Assembly (NCBI GenBank): GCA_026075535.2 | Contig: AP026545.1 | Location: forward strand, 10,726,001 to 10,790,000 | Length of the DNA: 64,000 nt | Source of the DNA: Tricholoma matsutake | Lineage: Eukaryota > Basidiomycota > Agaricomycetes > Agaricales > Tricholomataceae | Reading direction: 5' to 3' | In this document: piece by piece, positions 44,782 to 57,292 of the stretch | Numbering within the stretch: position 1 is the stretch's first letter | How the letters are laid out: each line of letters opens with the position of its first letter | Program-made: the position numbers and the translations under genes | The notes under the pieces: model-generated | The model's database searches: none | What the model was told of the DNA's origin: nothing | What the model saw: only the letters and a program-made list of their open reading frames with translations

Positions 44782-47700
44782 TCATAGTTGCCTGGAGGAG
44801 AACCTGTTGCTAATAGGTAATCCTTCAAGAGTCTCCAACTTGTAAGAATTGTGGTCCCTGCTTGTTACTCGGCGTGGTGCTGACCACCTAGGCTCCATCT
44901 TCCTTTCTACCTTAAATGTGAAGTCCAGGTCACTCCTGTATACCTGTACAAGTTGTCCTGCTTTGAATATGACCTCTCTTGGAGCTTGGGCTAATAGTCT
45001 CCTGTCGAATGCCAGCTTCCGTTTATGGGCATGAGATAATATGTGCTTGTACCCATCTAATCGCTGCTGTTCCATGTATGCCATCTGGACCCCCACTTCA
45101 CCAGTTGACACTTCCTGTTCTGCTTGGTCCACTGGAGTGTGCTTTGTGTTGATCACGATGCCTAGAAGAAGTTCATTTGGTGAGAATTTGAGATTTGGTA
45201 GTATGCAATTATTAAGGGATTCAATGGCTTCCTCAAGGAGGTCAGGCCATGAAGCTGGTAGGTCCTTTGCATTGCATTCATCTTCCCCCAGATCGGGTGA
45301 GCATAGCCTCTTCAATCTCCCCAACAATTTTGCGTTCATCCATTCTATAAGGCCATTGATCCAGGGGGAATATCCTGGGATGATCCGCAACTCAACCTTA
45401 TGTGTGGCGCATGCTTCACGAACAGCGTTGTTGTCAAACTCAGGTCCTCCATGAACCATGAGGGCTTCAGGTGCTGTGAACGTGGTACAAATGTTGTTGA
45501 ATGTTCTGCATGTGGTTGCAGCTGTTGCAGCCATCTTGAGTTTATCTGCCCAAACATGTTGCGAGTAGATGTCTGCATATAATGCAATTTTTGTGAAACC
45601 CCCTTTTCCTTTCGGCATTGACAGTGTGTCTCCCACAAGCAGTTCAAATGGGTGTCACCGCGTTATGGGCTCTAGTAGTGAATGTAAGTGTTTTGGGCCA
45701 TGTCCTTTGCACTTACCACAATCCATGATCGCCTTGGTGATGGATTGGTCTAGATGTGGGCTGGCTATCTTGTCCATTAGTGCGATCTTCACATTATCTT
45801 GATGGAAATGTCCTTGGCTCCAGTGTACCTCCCATGCTAGTGTGACTGCCTCCAATTGTGGTACACATTCTACTCATGGTTTCGCCCATGTAGATTTGGT
45901 GTCGCCAATCCTCCAAAGCTTACCATCTTGGATTACATACCCTTCTGGCCGGTGCTTAGCTTTCTTCCATTCCTTAATACTCCTCCCGTGATCTAGTTCA
46001 GCCAGTGCCTCTATAACATTTAGGAATACTTTTTCATTAGTGAACTGGGTTTTGAGAGCATCATAAATGAGTGGTGACTCAATTTGGAATATGTCATTCT
46101 GAATGCCCATTTGTGCTTCCCAATCTTCACTTACTGTCCATGTGTGACCATCGTTTTCTTCCTTGGGTAGGTTCACATATTTTCTGCTGATACCATCCAC
46201 TACGGGGTTTAGGTGGCCAGGTCGGTGTCATATGTCCATGATTTGGTGGGCTAACACGCCGTCCCTCCAACAAGCATGGGTGGAGTTGAGTTTGTCATTT
46301 AGCAGGTGGTTTCTGAGTGCCTGACAGTCTGTTTCTAGTTCCACTGGGTAGCCCCATATAAGGTCGGAGAATTTGTCTAAAGAGAACTTCAGTGCAGCAA
46401 ATTCTAGTAAGTATGGTTTGTACTTCTCTTCTGTCTCAGATGTTCGTTTACTGCCAAATGCGACTGGATGTATATGTGTGATGTCCTTTCCGTTTGGCGA
46501 GACCGTAGTATGTCTTTGTGACAGCATGCCTGCAAAACTGTATTTGCAACCATCCATGGTAACAATGAAGGGTGTTCCATCAAATTTTGGTCCTTTCAAA
46601 ACTGGTTCATTGGTTAAGGCAATTTTCAGTCCCAGGAAGGCTTTTTCATGTTCTTCCTTCCATAGGCCTGCCAGCAAGTGCCCTTTCATGGCGTGTCAAT
46701 ATGCTGCTTTACCCTTTCCCTTTGGAAGGTCGAGGCCTCTGGCTAGGTCAGTGAGGGGTTGGGCCAAGGCTGCATAGCCTTTGATTAGCGATCTAAAATA
46801 ACCTGTAAGTCCTGTAAATGCTGCTAGATTCTGTAGATCTGTGGGCCATTTCCAGTCTACAATGGCTGTTAGTTTTGTCAAGTCTGGTTTTATACCTGTT
46901 GGTCCCACTCTTGCTCCCACAAAGGTGGCTTCAGTCATGAAGAATTTTGACTTGGCTGCTGATAGAGAGAGCCCTTTTTCTCTTACCCTGGTTAGCAATG
47001 TTCGAATGTTGGCCAATGTTTCTTCAAAATCATCTCCAGCCATTCCACCATCGTCTACGAACAGTTCAAAAAGTATACCTACGAGGTCGCCAAGTGCTTG
47101 AGCTGTCATTTCTGCAAAGGTAGAGGGCGCACCTGTTAATCTGAAGGGCATGCACTTGTAACAGAAGTACCCCCTTCCTTCCACATAGAAGCATACATAT
47201 GGTTGGTCCTCTGGGCTGATTTCGCAAGCATAGAATCCTGCTGCAAAGTCAAATCGGTGGCCACTCAGGCACTGTTGCTTGGCCCATATGTCTCCTTGGG
47301 GCATAGGTGGTACCTGTGTTACTTTGTTCAGTTCGGCAAAGTCCTGGCACACTCGCCACTTAGTTTGTGTTTCTTCTGGTACCATGTCTGGCCATTCAGA
47401 ATTTCTTGGTGGGAGGTTTTTGAAGGCTGAAGGTATTCCGGCGGTGATGCATTCATCATTGACCCAGTGTTGCAGTTCTTCTAAGTTTAGACCTATGCCT
47501 TCATGTGCTTTCTTTGCCAAGGTAGTTGCACCACAACACTTGACCACACTGTGGCTGATTGGGGCAATTATACCTGCCTCTAGCATTTTGTCGAGCACAC
47601 CATTGAAGTATTCCTTTTGAGGGCCACTGAGAGGACATTGATTTACCTTCTTTTTAAATGTTGTGCCATTGGGTATGTGTAGTTTGTGTGTGGCTCCTGC

Positions 47701-48523
47701 TACTACCGTTACCTTGCTCATGGATAGTGCAAAGCAGTCAGTGAACTCGTGGAGTAGGTTATCAATGCTTATGTGTTGTTTTTCAGTTAAATCATCACCT
47801 ATAGTTAGTTCTGAGAGCACTGCGTTCACATGCTCAACTTTAAATGGATCTGATGACCGGGTGAACACCGCTTTGTCTCGGTCCCTGGAAAGTATTTTTT
47901 GCTCTGTGCCGGTATTGATGTCATGTTCTTCTGAGCCAATGTTCCATATGTTGCCTTCACTTGGTTTGAGGTCTGGGCTGTTGGGTATATTATTAGTAAG
48001 AGGTATTTTGGTGGAGGATGAAAGCTGGGCAGTTAGTCGTTTATCTTTCTGTAGTGATTTCCCTAATCTCTTGTGCTTTGCTGATGCGCATTCTGCCCAA
48101 GACCTCCTTTCGTGCAAGCCGTTGGCTACTTGCCACTGGGCACGTTCCACTTTTGTACATCTCTTGTTTCTATCCTGCATGAGTGGGTGGGTGTTGAGTT
48201 TGTGGTGTTGTGAGATTCTGGTGCATGTGCCTGTCCTGTGCCTCTGGATGCTCGGTTCTGGTTTCTTGATGACTCTCATGTTCTCAGGGGGGATGCGCAG
48301 AGATCCCCCTTGGAGTTATGCACTGGTTATTACCGGAATTACCGTTCGCTGGAAACAGTGACTGGGTTCTTCCTTCCGACCTGTGCTGGTTCTGTAGCAT
48401 GACCCAGTTGCCATCCTTGGGGATCCTTATGATGTCCAGGTCATAATCATGCACCGCTTTGAACTTCTTCAGGAGGGGTTTCCCAAACAGCACTGACCAA
48501 GCCCCATTGCCACAACTTTGCAC
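44782..48523 (-). pseudogene. gypsy-1 pol: protease end, RT, RNase H, integrase
   Basis: After E2 the protease tail resumes with GAWSVLFGKPLLKKFKAVHDY. The RT follows in the 527-codon frame ending at 46696, with WRVCQDFAELNKVT, the active site FVDDGG near 47050 and TGYFRSLIKGYA. RNase H has IVTMDGCKYSFAGML and LLEFAALKF. Integrase has the zinc region (GHFHQDNVKIALMDK...CGKCKGHG), the core HPFELLVGDTLSMP, VHGGPEFDNNA and PGYSPWINGLIEWMNAK. In-frame TGA at 46696, 46228, 45874, 45655 and 44782; at 46696, 46228, 45655 and 44782 relatives carry Arg. A frame change occurs near 48280. No chromodomain. Confidence 0.92.
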
Positions 48524-48771
48524 TCCCCCCCGTATTCCTATCGGAGTCCTAGGAGTCCGAGTTTTCCAATAAGAGTCCTACTAGTCCCACAATAGTCCTA
48601 GGAGTCCAATAGGAATCTGATCGGAATGTATCTTGATGACCATGTACTTTTATTTCCAAGAAATTCCTAGTAAATTCTGAGTAAAGTCCTATGCAATTCC
48701 AACAGGTAGTAGTCAGAATACCACACCATTTTGGAAGACTTAACTTGATGAAAGTGCTTACAAAATAAATG

Positions 48772-48857
48772 GGCAGAGCAGGAATTGAACTCTAGACCTT
48801 GGGATATAAGTGACATCACTACCAAACAAGTGCTCAACCAGTTGAGCCACAGGAGCA
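48772..48857 (-). repeat. tRNA-like sequence, left end of E2
   Basis: The best tRNA match of the set: minus-strand A box TGGCTCAACTGGTTGAGCAC and B box GAGTTCAATTCCTG about 50 nt on. Points outward. Confidence 0.7.
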
Positions 48858-49976
48858 TTAATAAATATGTAATATAAAGTCCATTTAAAGAGCTTAGGAT
48901 TAGTTCACTTATTTTTAACCTCTCTCACAAGAGCTCGAAAAAAAATTGTTGAGCCCTCGCATCTTCGCGAGGGAGTAGATAACTAATATAGATTTAAAAA
49001 AAACCCCCCACACAAATGCGAGGGGGAGAATTGATTATACTATTTAATTATACTATTTTAAATTCCACAAAAAAAAACCCACCCCCCTGTCTTGCGGGGG
49101 GGAGGGGGTGGTGGTGCATCACATTGGCTGTCTCATCAGCCCTGTCCCGTTGTTTCCCCTCCCTCTTGTCTCCGTCATGTCTCGCCTCCCTCACCTTGCC
49201 TCCCCCGTGGCTTCCCTCCCCTCCCTCGTCTCCCCTCCCTTGTTGTTCCACCCACTGTCCACCCCACAAGCAGTTGCTCACGAGGCTGGTGGTGGGTGGT
49301 GCATCATATGTTGGTGGCGGTGTTTGTCCATTGTCCCCTCCCTCCCTCCCTCCCCCTCCCCTTAAACACCCTACAAGCAGATGCTCGTAGGCGTGCGTGG
49401 GGCGGGTGTCACCATCGTCTCCCCTTCTGCTCGTCATTTCCCTTTCCCCTTGTCATTTCGTCACCCTTGTCGTCTGCACCCACGAACCACCCTATGGGCA
49501 GCTGCTCGTAGGCATGTCATTTGGTGCTGTCATCATCCCTCCACACCGTTCCCATGTTCTCACACCCCATATACACCCCGCGAGCAGTCGCTCACAGCGG
49601 TGATGGGGGGTGCTGGATGTCATTGGTGTTGTGGGGGGTCCATGCACTCACGATCCACCCTACGAGCAGCAGCTCATAGGTGTGGGGTGGGTGCATTGTC
49701 AGTTCATCAGTGACGTAGAGGGGAGGGGTTGGGTGGTGCTTACTGGGCGGGTATTCCCCTTCTGGGGTCTCCTGGTGTTGCTCCCCATGCTCCTGACCAT
49801 GATCGATACCCTCACATCCCGTTTTGACGGGGAGGAGGGCGGTTGCCAGGGGCATCATTGGGTGTGGGTTTGGCTCGCGTCAGTCTGTCGTTACTCATGT
49901 AGATTAGAACCTTGAAACAAAACAAATGAATTAGTTAGTTTACAAAAGTAAAAAATGAATGAAAAAAAAAACTTAC

Positions 49977-50210
49977 TATGGCCCAAACAATGATTGCATC
50001 GTTTGGGCGTCGTTCGGTGTCGAAACCAGTCGTTTCCGGTCTTGGGGGCTCATCTAGAGATGGGGGTGAAGTGGGAGTGGTGGGAGTTGCTGGGTTGAGG
50101 TGGTTGAGGTGGGGGGATGGAGGTGGCATGCTTGTCGTTGTTGGTGGTGGTGGTGGGAGTTGATGAGCTGGCAGGTGTGATGATGTGGCTATGTGCTTTG
50201 TCATCACACC
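49977..50210 (-). CDS. E2 exon 1 (MTKHIATSS... to IIVWA)
   Basis: One open frame: MTKHIATSSHLPAHQ, a long Pro/Thr/Asn-rich tract, then TERRPNDAIIVWAI at the GTAAGT donor (49976-49971). The hairpin GCCCAAACGATG...CATTGTTTGGGC encodes the conserved end. The intron runs to TTGTTTCAAG near 49910 with CTAACTAATTC before it; further exons follow toward 49050. The only E copy whose first exon is fully open. Function unknown. Confidence 0.55.
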
Positions 50211-50254
50211 CACGGGAAGGTATGTAGTGTAGTATGATCACTTACCTGTAATGA

Positions 50255-50330
50255 CTGTTTAGCCTAATGGTATTGTTGTCGGTTTATGCTTACATAATCT
50301 TCTGTAGTCAAGTGTTCAATTCTCGTCTGT
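50255..50330 (+). repeat. tRNA-like sequence, right end of E2
   Basis: A box TTTAGCCTAATGGTATTG and B-box-like GTGTTCAATTCTCG, plus strand, pointing outward. Confidence 0.6.
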
Positions 50331-50532
50331 GTGTTTAATTTTTCATACTATATTACTAAGCAAGGCTGCTTTCATTCCTATCGGAATCCTATGTTGTCTG
50401 ATGTCTTAGCATAACTTCGGACTAGTCCTATGTGATTTATATGATCAGAAATTCCTAGGAAATTCCAATAGTCCGATCGGACTCTGATCGGACTACATCG
50501 GACTGGACTAGGACTAAATGTGCCATTTCATG

Positions 50533-51914
50533 TCAATTTGGCTGGTGAAAATGACATCGGAATATGGTTGGATTCCAATTGGAGTCTGATCCGTCTGCTG
50601 CTGTGACACTTCCTGTCCAGGTTCCAGCAGATGGTACCAGCCTACCATCCACCATACGCATGATACGATTTGACTTCCCCAGCATTTCGAGGCAGTGCTT
50701 GACAGTTCGGAATGTCCAGAGATCAACAGTGTTCACCATTGCTCCATCGTCGAATGTGCTATTTAGCCTCACAATTTCTCCTCGTGGTCCATGTAATTTG
50801 ACCGTGTATTGGAACAGTGTGGTTCTTGTTTCGTCGTCGTTGCTCTCCATGCAATACAGATCAATGATATGAGATTCTGCTTGGGCAGTGTACATGGTGG
50901 TGTCTGGTTTACTATTCGCATCTGTAAGTAAGAGTTTGTCTTCCTTCTCTATGGTAAACCTTGCGCTCAACGGCATTTCATTGTCCTTGGATGATGCCTT
51001 CTCACACCCAAGGACCGTTCCTCTGCTATCATGCTTGTTTCCTTGGGTCGTCAGTGGGACCTCTTGTTCTATGCTGATGACCCCAGTCCTTTTCCCTGAC
51101 TTGCTAAGTAGTTGGCAATCACTTGCTGGTTGTACTCTTCCCTTGATACCCATGGACTGATCTCGTTGATGAGGTTGATGTTTCTTGTTACATTTGGTGG
51201 GCAGCTGCATTTGATAGATGCAGCGATGGATCTCCAGCGACTTTCAGATCTTGGGACCAGTGTGGAGCTGTCGCAGCTGGGGCCCATGTGTCCTGGCAAG
51301 CCACACCTCCAGCACTCTCATGACGTGACAGGCGTGGTTCCGGGTGAGAGTGGGTACGGACGTGTCTTGCTCACTTGCTGTCCGGCATATTCAGTGTGCC
51401 ACTTTGTGATCTGGGCCTCGTACAAAGGCCAGCTGGCTGGGGTGTTTGGGTGGATGGGGAGTGCAAGCCTTATGACATTGTTCATGTGCTTGGCGGGGGT
51501 TCTGTTCTGCTGGTATGTTGGTTGGTTTGGTGTTTGGTAGGTGGTGTGTGGGGCCTGGTTGTTTGCATTGAGCGTTGGTGCAGTGGAATAGTTTGGGGTG
51601 CTGGGTGGTTGTGTTCGGAGCATTGGGAATTGGGGAACGGGGGGTGGTGCATTGAGGGTGAGCTGTTGGAGTGCGTTCATGACGTCTCGCGTAGTTCCTG
51701 TAACTTCTTTACCTGCTCTCGTAACTCCTGTGCTTCCTTCTCTTCCTCTTTTGCCTCGGCGATCTGGGTAACTGTAGCTGTGCATACAGCATTGCAGAAT
51801 GATGCCCAGGTGGTGTGCCCTGATCCCGTTACCTTCTGTAGGACCTTTGGCATTGATCTGTGAATGGAGTTGACCAACAAACCGTTGGCGTCTGGGATTG
51901 CAGCTGCGAGACAC
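50533..51914 (-). pseudogene. gypsy-1 nucleocapsid and protease
   Basis: A Pro/Asn/Thr-rich linker, then the zinc knuckle CWRCGLPGHMGPSC (CX2CX4HX4C) near 51310, preceded in frame by a TGA at 51318, and the protease with FDDGAMVNT (the DDG form common in fungal Ty3 elements) near 50740. The frame decays just before E2 at 50516. Confidence 0.85.
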
Positions 51915-52303
51915 TCTATCTTGTCAGCCCATACGATGTGTGCGAGTTCTTCTACTCCGTTTGTCACCACTTGTTTCCCCACCTCTTCTTCACTAATCAT
52001 GGTTTGCTCTAGCGCCACCTGCTTCTCCTCGACGGTCTTCACGGTGGGCGCTTTGCTCGGCCACTTCCTCTTGAATGCACTGATGAGGTGGTCCCAGGTG
52101 TTGATGTTGGTGGTAGGTAGGTTGTTGAACCATTGTTCTGCTGCGGCATTTGATTTCAGGTTGAGCCCAAAGTTCTCCAGCTTCTGTGTGTCCGTGGCAT
52201 TGGTTTTGTTGAGGCCCCAGTGTTGCATCGCTTTTAGGAAGTCCTGAGGGCTCTCCTCTGGATGTTCATCATCGCCCCAGAACAGTTTGACATTCTCGGG
52301 CAT
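51677..52303 (-). CDS. gypsy-1 Gag
   Basis: 208 codons from 52303 (MPENVKLFWGDDEHPEESPQDF). Typical retrotransposon Gag core: LENFGLNLKSNAAAEQWFNNL and WDHLISAFKRKWP, then a C-terminal charged coiled coil (AEAKEEEKEAQELREQVKKL). Ends in a TGA overlapping the following frame, so a frame change or stop separates it from the nucleocapsid. Confidence 0.85.
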   Translation of the reverse strand: MPENVKLFWGDDEHPEESPQDFLKAMQHWGLNKTNATDTQKLENFGLNLKSNAAAEQWFNNLPTTNINTWDHLISAFKRKWPSKAPTVKTVEEKQVALEQTMISEEEVGKQVVTNGVEELAHIVWADKIECLAAAIPDANGLLVNSIHRSMPKVLQKVTGSGHTTWASFCNAVCTATVTQIAEAKEEEKEAQELREQVKKLQELRETS

Positions 52304-52777
52304 GAAGTCGTCATCGTCGGGTGGGGTTGTAGAAAGCTGAGGTGCAGATGGGGGTACAGGTGGTAGTATATACTCGAAGGTGGGAGTTGGGCTGGTTGCG
52401 AGGTTGGGTAACGATGGGAATATGTATGAGGTAGTTAGGGATGGTGCTTCACTCGGTGCAGTTGTTGAAGTGGCAGGCAGAAATCTGCCTCTAGGGTCGC
52501 GTCATACAGGTTTAGCCAGTGTTGTGGATGCGAGGCTCACCACAAGGCGGAGCAGGATGCACAACACGAGGTGCATAGATGGGTGCATGTTGCAGGGACG
52601 CGATTGGGTGTCACGGATGTAGACAATAACAAATGTGGGCGAGCAATCAGAGGGCGACGTTGAGCTGAAAAGGATGGTAACTGAGATAAATGAGACGAGA
52701 AGGAGCGACTTGTGGAAATGAAAGTGGTCAGCTGTGTGCGTCGAGTTCAAATTCCCAGTTGTCACCAGATGGAGCCA

Positions 52778-52990
52778 TGTGGTCTCTCAGGGTCTCGTCT
52801 ACTACTAGACGAGACAGTTCGGACAGGGCTTGCGTCTACTACTAGACGCAAGTTGGAAAGGATGTGGACAAGCAAAAGATGAATTCCTATCTGTACACAC
52901 ATACAATGTCACATGACCACTAAGGGGAATGCCGGACTCTGGCACGGCTCTGCTACGGACTCTGCTATGTGTGCTACTGCCACAGCTACA
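52778..52990 (-). repeat. gypsy-1 5' LTR
   Basis: 213 bp, TGTAGCTGTGG...GAGAGACCACA on the minus strand. The sequence after it starts TGGCTCCATCTGG, where the primer site should be; the tRNA was not identified. Confidence 0.9.
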
Positions 52991-54369
52991 GTGTCACCAA
53001 AACAGAAGCAATCCAACTCACCAGGAAAGAACACAAGGATGGAGGTCATTGGCACAGAGACAGCATAAAGCTAGCCCTAATGGACAAAATCCAGAGCCTG
53101 GCACTCGACAGCTCAATTGTTAAGGCTATCCTGGACTGCCCACACTGCAAAAGCGAGGAGCACACCTTCATGCACTGCTGAACCCAATCACATGCCGGCA
53201 TCCCTTTGACCTCTTGGTAGGAGACTATCTTACACTGCCAGAGGGCAAGGGTGGGTTTTTCCAGGTCAGATTATACATTGACACATGTATGCAACATGTC
53301 TGGGGGTATATGTTCAAAACCCATGGTAGCAGAAAAACTACCTTGAAATCGCTAAAAGATATAGTCTACAACTTCACAGCCCCGGAAACATTCATGACGG
53401 ATGGGGGGACTCATTTCACTAGCCACGAGGTAACAGATTTTTGCGACGCATTGGGAATCCAGACTCAGGTTGTGCCTGCATATTCGCCATGGGTCAGCAG
53501 CCTTGTGGAAGGAACAAACAAGTTGTTAATATATGTTCTAGCTTGCCTATGCAACCAGAGCTGGGCAAAGATGGTTGGCATGAGATGAACATCAACAATC
53601 TACCGAGAAACTGGCCAGACCACTTCATGAACATGATTTGCATGTTCAATCACCGACTACTCCCTTCGCTGAAAATTTCACTGAAGGAATTACTGCTAGG
53701 ACTGGTAGTCAACACTCCGAAAACTAACCTAGAGATCAGCACCACCCCAACTAGTCCAGAGGATGTCAAAACACACATGGCATATGTAGACCAACAATGG
53801 ATGGATGCACACTCAGAAGCAATGCGACATGCAGACCACCAAAAAGAAGTGTTCGACTGGAAGGTCTCAAAGTCAAGTGCTGGACCAGTGCTTTTCCAGG
53901 TTGGACAACTTGTACAAGTCTTCCATAGTGACCTGGCATATTTGATCGGGTTGGAATGCAAACTTACTTCCATGTGGTCAACTCCATGCTGCATGACTAA
54001 ACAAAGAGCAAACTTGTACCAGCTTGAAACACTAGACGGTGCACAACTGGAGGGTGCATTCAGCATGCGAATTTATTCCAAGGGAGGGAATGGATTTGGC
54101 AGAGGTGCAGAAAGAATATATGAAAAGAGTTACAAAGAAGGAGAAAGAGCAAGTGGAGAAGGAAAAAGAGGAAGTGGACAGACTACAGAGGACAGAGAAC
54201 AACTTTGACAAGACGACCAAACACAAGATGCCTGAAAACATCGAATTTGGGTTTCCGTACAAAGAGGAAGAGGAGATACTGGAAGAAGAAGAAAATGAGA
54301 TAGAGGAGGAAGGGATAGTGGAGAGGGTCATCAGGCAGTGGGGACACCGCCATTGAGGTGGGGGGCACA
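52991..54369 (+). pseudogene. Ty3/gypsy integrase fragment (gypsy-2)
   Basis: Starts abruptly at the gypsy-1 LTR inside the integrase zinc region (REHKDGG lookalike, ALMDKIQSLALDSSIVKAI, CPHC), then the core (LLVGDYLTLPEGKGGF; MTDGGTHFTS; PAYSPWVSSLVEGTNK). Frameshifts lie near 53580 and 54070; the tail (VFHSDLAYLIGLECKL) and a highly charged C-terminus (KKEKEQVEKEKEEVDR) end at 54354. Related to gypsy-1 but diverged. A purine tract, GAGGTGGGGGGCACA, closes it at 54355-54369. Confidence 0.88.
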
Positions 54370-54540
54370 TGGAGTAGGGTGTGTGGGCACCTACTCTGAG
54401 AGTCATGTGACCATGTAGTCAATAGACAGTCACATGTACATACAGGCTCAGGCTATCACTACACCATCCCTGCCATAGCTATAGGCAGGAGACTTGCTAC
54501 ATCTCCATTATGATGGCCTCAAAATATGTCTAACAATGAA
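54370..54540 (+). repeat. Probable start of gypsy-2 3' LTR
   Basis: TGGAGTAGGGTGTGTGGGCACC follows the purine tract. The 3' limit and partner LTR are not visible. It replaces the 3' end of the transcription-factor gene on the other strand. Confidence 0.45.
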
Positions 54541-56046
54541 AGAAAATTCCTGAACATACAATGCTTCGAAGCAAAGAATTTAGGATCTGGAGGATTTTGA
54601 TATAGATAATGAAGGCAGTGGCCAGGGATGGGATATTGGGTGGCTGTATGAACTGCTCTGAGGGATCAGGATGATCCCAGTATTCATCATCGCATTCAAT
54701 GGCGAGGTCAATGATCGGTTCTTTGAGTCAAGTAATATTTTTATGGACAATAATGATTGCATACTCTTCTCCCTGAGTAACACAGGGATGTCCAAGAGAA
54801 CAGCTGGTCAAATGATCCAGGCAGAACAGGACCCTGAGAGGGCATCACTGATATATCTACAGCAAGGTAATGGAACAGAACATACCAAAATGCATGCTTC
54901 CACATCTCATCCTCAACAGTCATGTTGCCTGTTTTGTATTTCCTCTGATGTGCACCCACATCTTTCATGATTCGAATGCTGATCCCAATCATGGTCCAAC
55001 ACTGTTGCAAAGCTGAACATCCCTGAACATATTGCACTGCCAACTGCACTCAATTGTAAACATACATATGTTGAATGTAGAGACCACAAACACTTACCCA
55101 GTAGCATTGTAAATCATACAACATCGGCAGAATCCAGAAAGACGTCTTCACTATCTGTACCTGATCAAACCATTTCCATCCAGCCAAGTGGTATGATGAT
55201 ACATTGTCAAGGAGGACATGTGGGTCTTCTGAGTACCTTGACCCCACTGCACACACTAAGAGCAGAACCTGCCTGAAACCCGAGTTTTCTAAATGCTGGA
55301 CAGCAGCGACATATTTTTTGAAAGTGGGTCAATGAAGAAGTGGTAAGAAGACATTGACTTCATCGAAGTATATGTCTATGAGAGTGTGGAGGAGGTTGTC
55401 ATCTGGAGAAGTATATGACAGAACCTTCACTCGACTCAACACTTCCTCCCACTGATGAACATGATAAGTGTGAATAGGTAAAACATTGTGATTATGAACT
55501 GGTTGTGCAATCCAAAATTCTGGACATCTCTCATCCAAGATTGCCTGGGCAACAGCTTTCTGTCCCGTGTGCTGGTGCTTGAGATCAATTGCTTTCTGTA
55601 CAAGTATTGCCTGGCTTGATTTTCCAAAGAACCTGTCTTCTGCCCAATGTAGATATTCATTCTTAATACGGTTAGGTCAAACAAAATCACAGTCATGTGG
55701 ATCATACAATGGTGCTGCAGGATCTCCTAATTTACTATTGACTTGAGTAGCAAGCCATGTCGAACTCCGTGGAGCGGTTGCCTTCACGCTACACCCTGTG
55801 TCAAGATTATCAAGTTTCTTCAGCATGTCTCCATCAGGACAAAGTTATCGTTGCACATGGGAGTCAGGTCGAGAAGCTAGGTTCTAAAACAAAATTGTAT
55901 CTTATCCAAGATTTTTTCCATTCTCTACAAACAATTGTCCAAATCTTCCATGTATCTGGGCATGGCATCAGATAATTCATTAGGAGGCTCTATATCATTT
56001 ACCATGTATGTCCATGCTTCTACAATGCTCAATCAGTTTTCACAGA

Positions 56047-57156
56047 TAGTGTTGTGATGGCTCAGCTTGGCCTGAAAGCCATGGCTTAGGCCCAGCTTTG
56101 AGGGGCTCAGGCTTCTGAAAACTTGAGCCTGAGCTGAAGTGATGGCTTCAGGCTGGCTTAGGTTTGGCTCAGGCCCAAGCCACGGCTCATAGGGTGGATG
56201 AGAGAGATTGATAAGTAGAAGGGGAGCTTGATGACACAGGATACAGAAAATGAATAGAATTGAAGTGTATTATGCTGTGGACATGATTGAGGTACAAATA
56301 CATTAATGTCCTATGAAAAAGTAAACATTAGCATGGAGCAAATTGGACTTGCATCAAGCTACCAAAAGGTCCATGCCACTTGACCTATGCTCCTACTATC
56401 ATTTCGCATTCCCGCAACATCATCTCCTCCCTTGCATCATCAGTTCTTTGTCCACCTTGTACATCAGCATTCTGTATCCATGCTGGTGTTGGTTGGCATT
56501 GGCATTGGTGTTGGGTGTTGGCTGCCATGCCAGTCGTGTTGCTGCCCAGGTGATTGGGTCCTCGCTGTCAGTCATCGTCACTTGTTGATTAGTAAGAAGA
56601 CAAAAGAATGAACAACAAAAAACTTACCTATGGTCCAAAGAACACCGTAAGGGCCTTCTTTTCTGTGATGTGGCTCGGTTGCTGCAGGGTTAGTGTCAGC
56701 GTTGTCAGGTACATGAATGAGCATAGAGAAGACAATCAAGTTTGGAGAGGATAGATTGAGGACAGAAAGAAGAGACACCAAGTCTAATGTCTGACTCAGA
56801 TCTGACACCAAGCGAAGCTATGATAGATATGGAATGAGTGCAGTTAAGATATCGATGTTGACACCATTGAAGTTAATTTAATTGTGTTGTGGAAAGTTAA
56901 GGTGTCGGAGCTTAAACTGCCAAGTACACACTAGTACACATCATGACTGCACCTGTAAGTACAGCTGCAAACATCCAACTTAAGGTAGAAATATAGCTCA
57001 CACATGCTGCAGCCTAGGCCATGGCTTATGGCTTTGTAGACTCTGAGCCTGAGCCGCAGGCCCTCCCAGGCCACCACAACGGCCTAGTCAGGCTCAGCTT
57101 TTTTGGGCTTGGCCTCAGCTGGCTTCTGGCTTTGGGATGAGCCATGCACATTGCTA
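56047..57156. mobile_element. hAT-like element, family C, complete, with exon cassette
   Basis: 1110 bp. Ends TAGTGTTGTGATGGCTCA and TAGCAATGTGCATGGCTCA (inverted), AAGCC-rich subterminal DNA, and target duplication TTCACAGA/TTCATAGA (7 of 8). Sits in a transcription-factor intron. The interior minus strand carries an exon ending GPYGVLWTIGKF before GTAAGT (56627), an intron with TTACTAATC and acceptor, the same cassette as in E elements. Confidence 0.85.
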
Positions 57157-57292
57157 TTCATAGAGATGTGGTGCAGTACACATACCCTGGTCACACTTAT
57201 ATAACTGCACCTGAGGTTGAATGAAATACAGTTTGAACATGGGTTCCTGCCATTGCCTGGAGATAGTGTGGTTGGTGAATAGCAGTTATTTC

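Larger units (their letters stand above)
48516..50516. mobile_element. E-family element E2
   Basis: Left end CTTTGCACTCCCCCCC, then TCGGAGTCCTAGGAGTCCGAG-type palindromes, a tRNA-like sequence (48772-48857, minus) and CCCTCGC/GCGAGGG hairpins. The right side mirrors this: tRNA-like sequence (50255-50330, plus) and GTCCGATCGGACTC repeats ending GGACTAGGACT. The right C/G tract present in E1 is missing. The exon near 50210-49977 (minus) opens MTKHIATSSH and ends RPNDAIIVWAI before GTAAGT. Inserted in gypsy-1 protease; a few host codons seem lost at the junction. Confidence 0.8.
43783..52990 (-). mobile_element. Ty3/gypsy retrotransposon gypsy-1, full length with E2 inside
   Basis: 9.2 kb on the minus strand between LTRs of 213 bp (52778-52990, 5') and 223 bp (43783-44005, 3'). 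Order gag, knuckle/protease, RT, RNase H, integrase, small ORF, polypurine tract. Element E2 (48516-50516) interrupts the protease region. No matching target duplication flanks it (GCACA left, GTGTC right). Six in-frame TGA codons were placed. At 52991 it abuts a plus-strand Ty3 fragment whose 5' side is missing. Confidence 0.93.

Noticed and set aside
49016..49713. Long Pro/Ser/Leu-rich plus-strand ORFs in E2
   Set aside because: Overlap in all three frames, caused by C-rich repetitive DNA; the splice signals are on the opposite strand.
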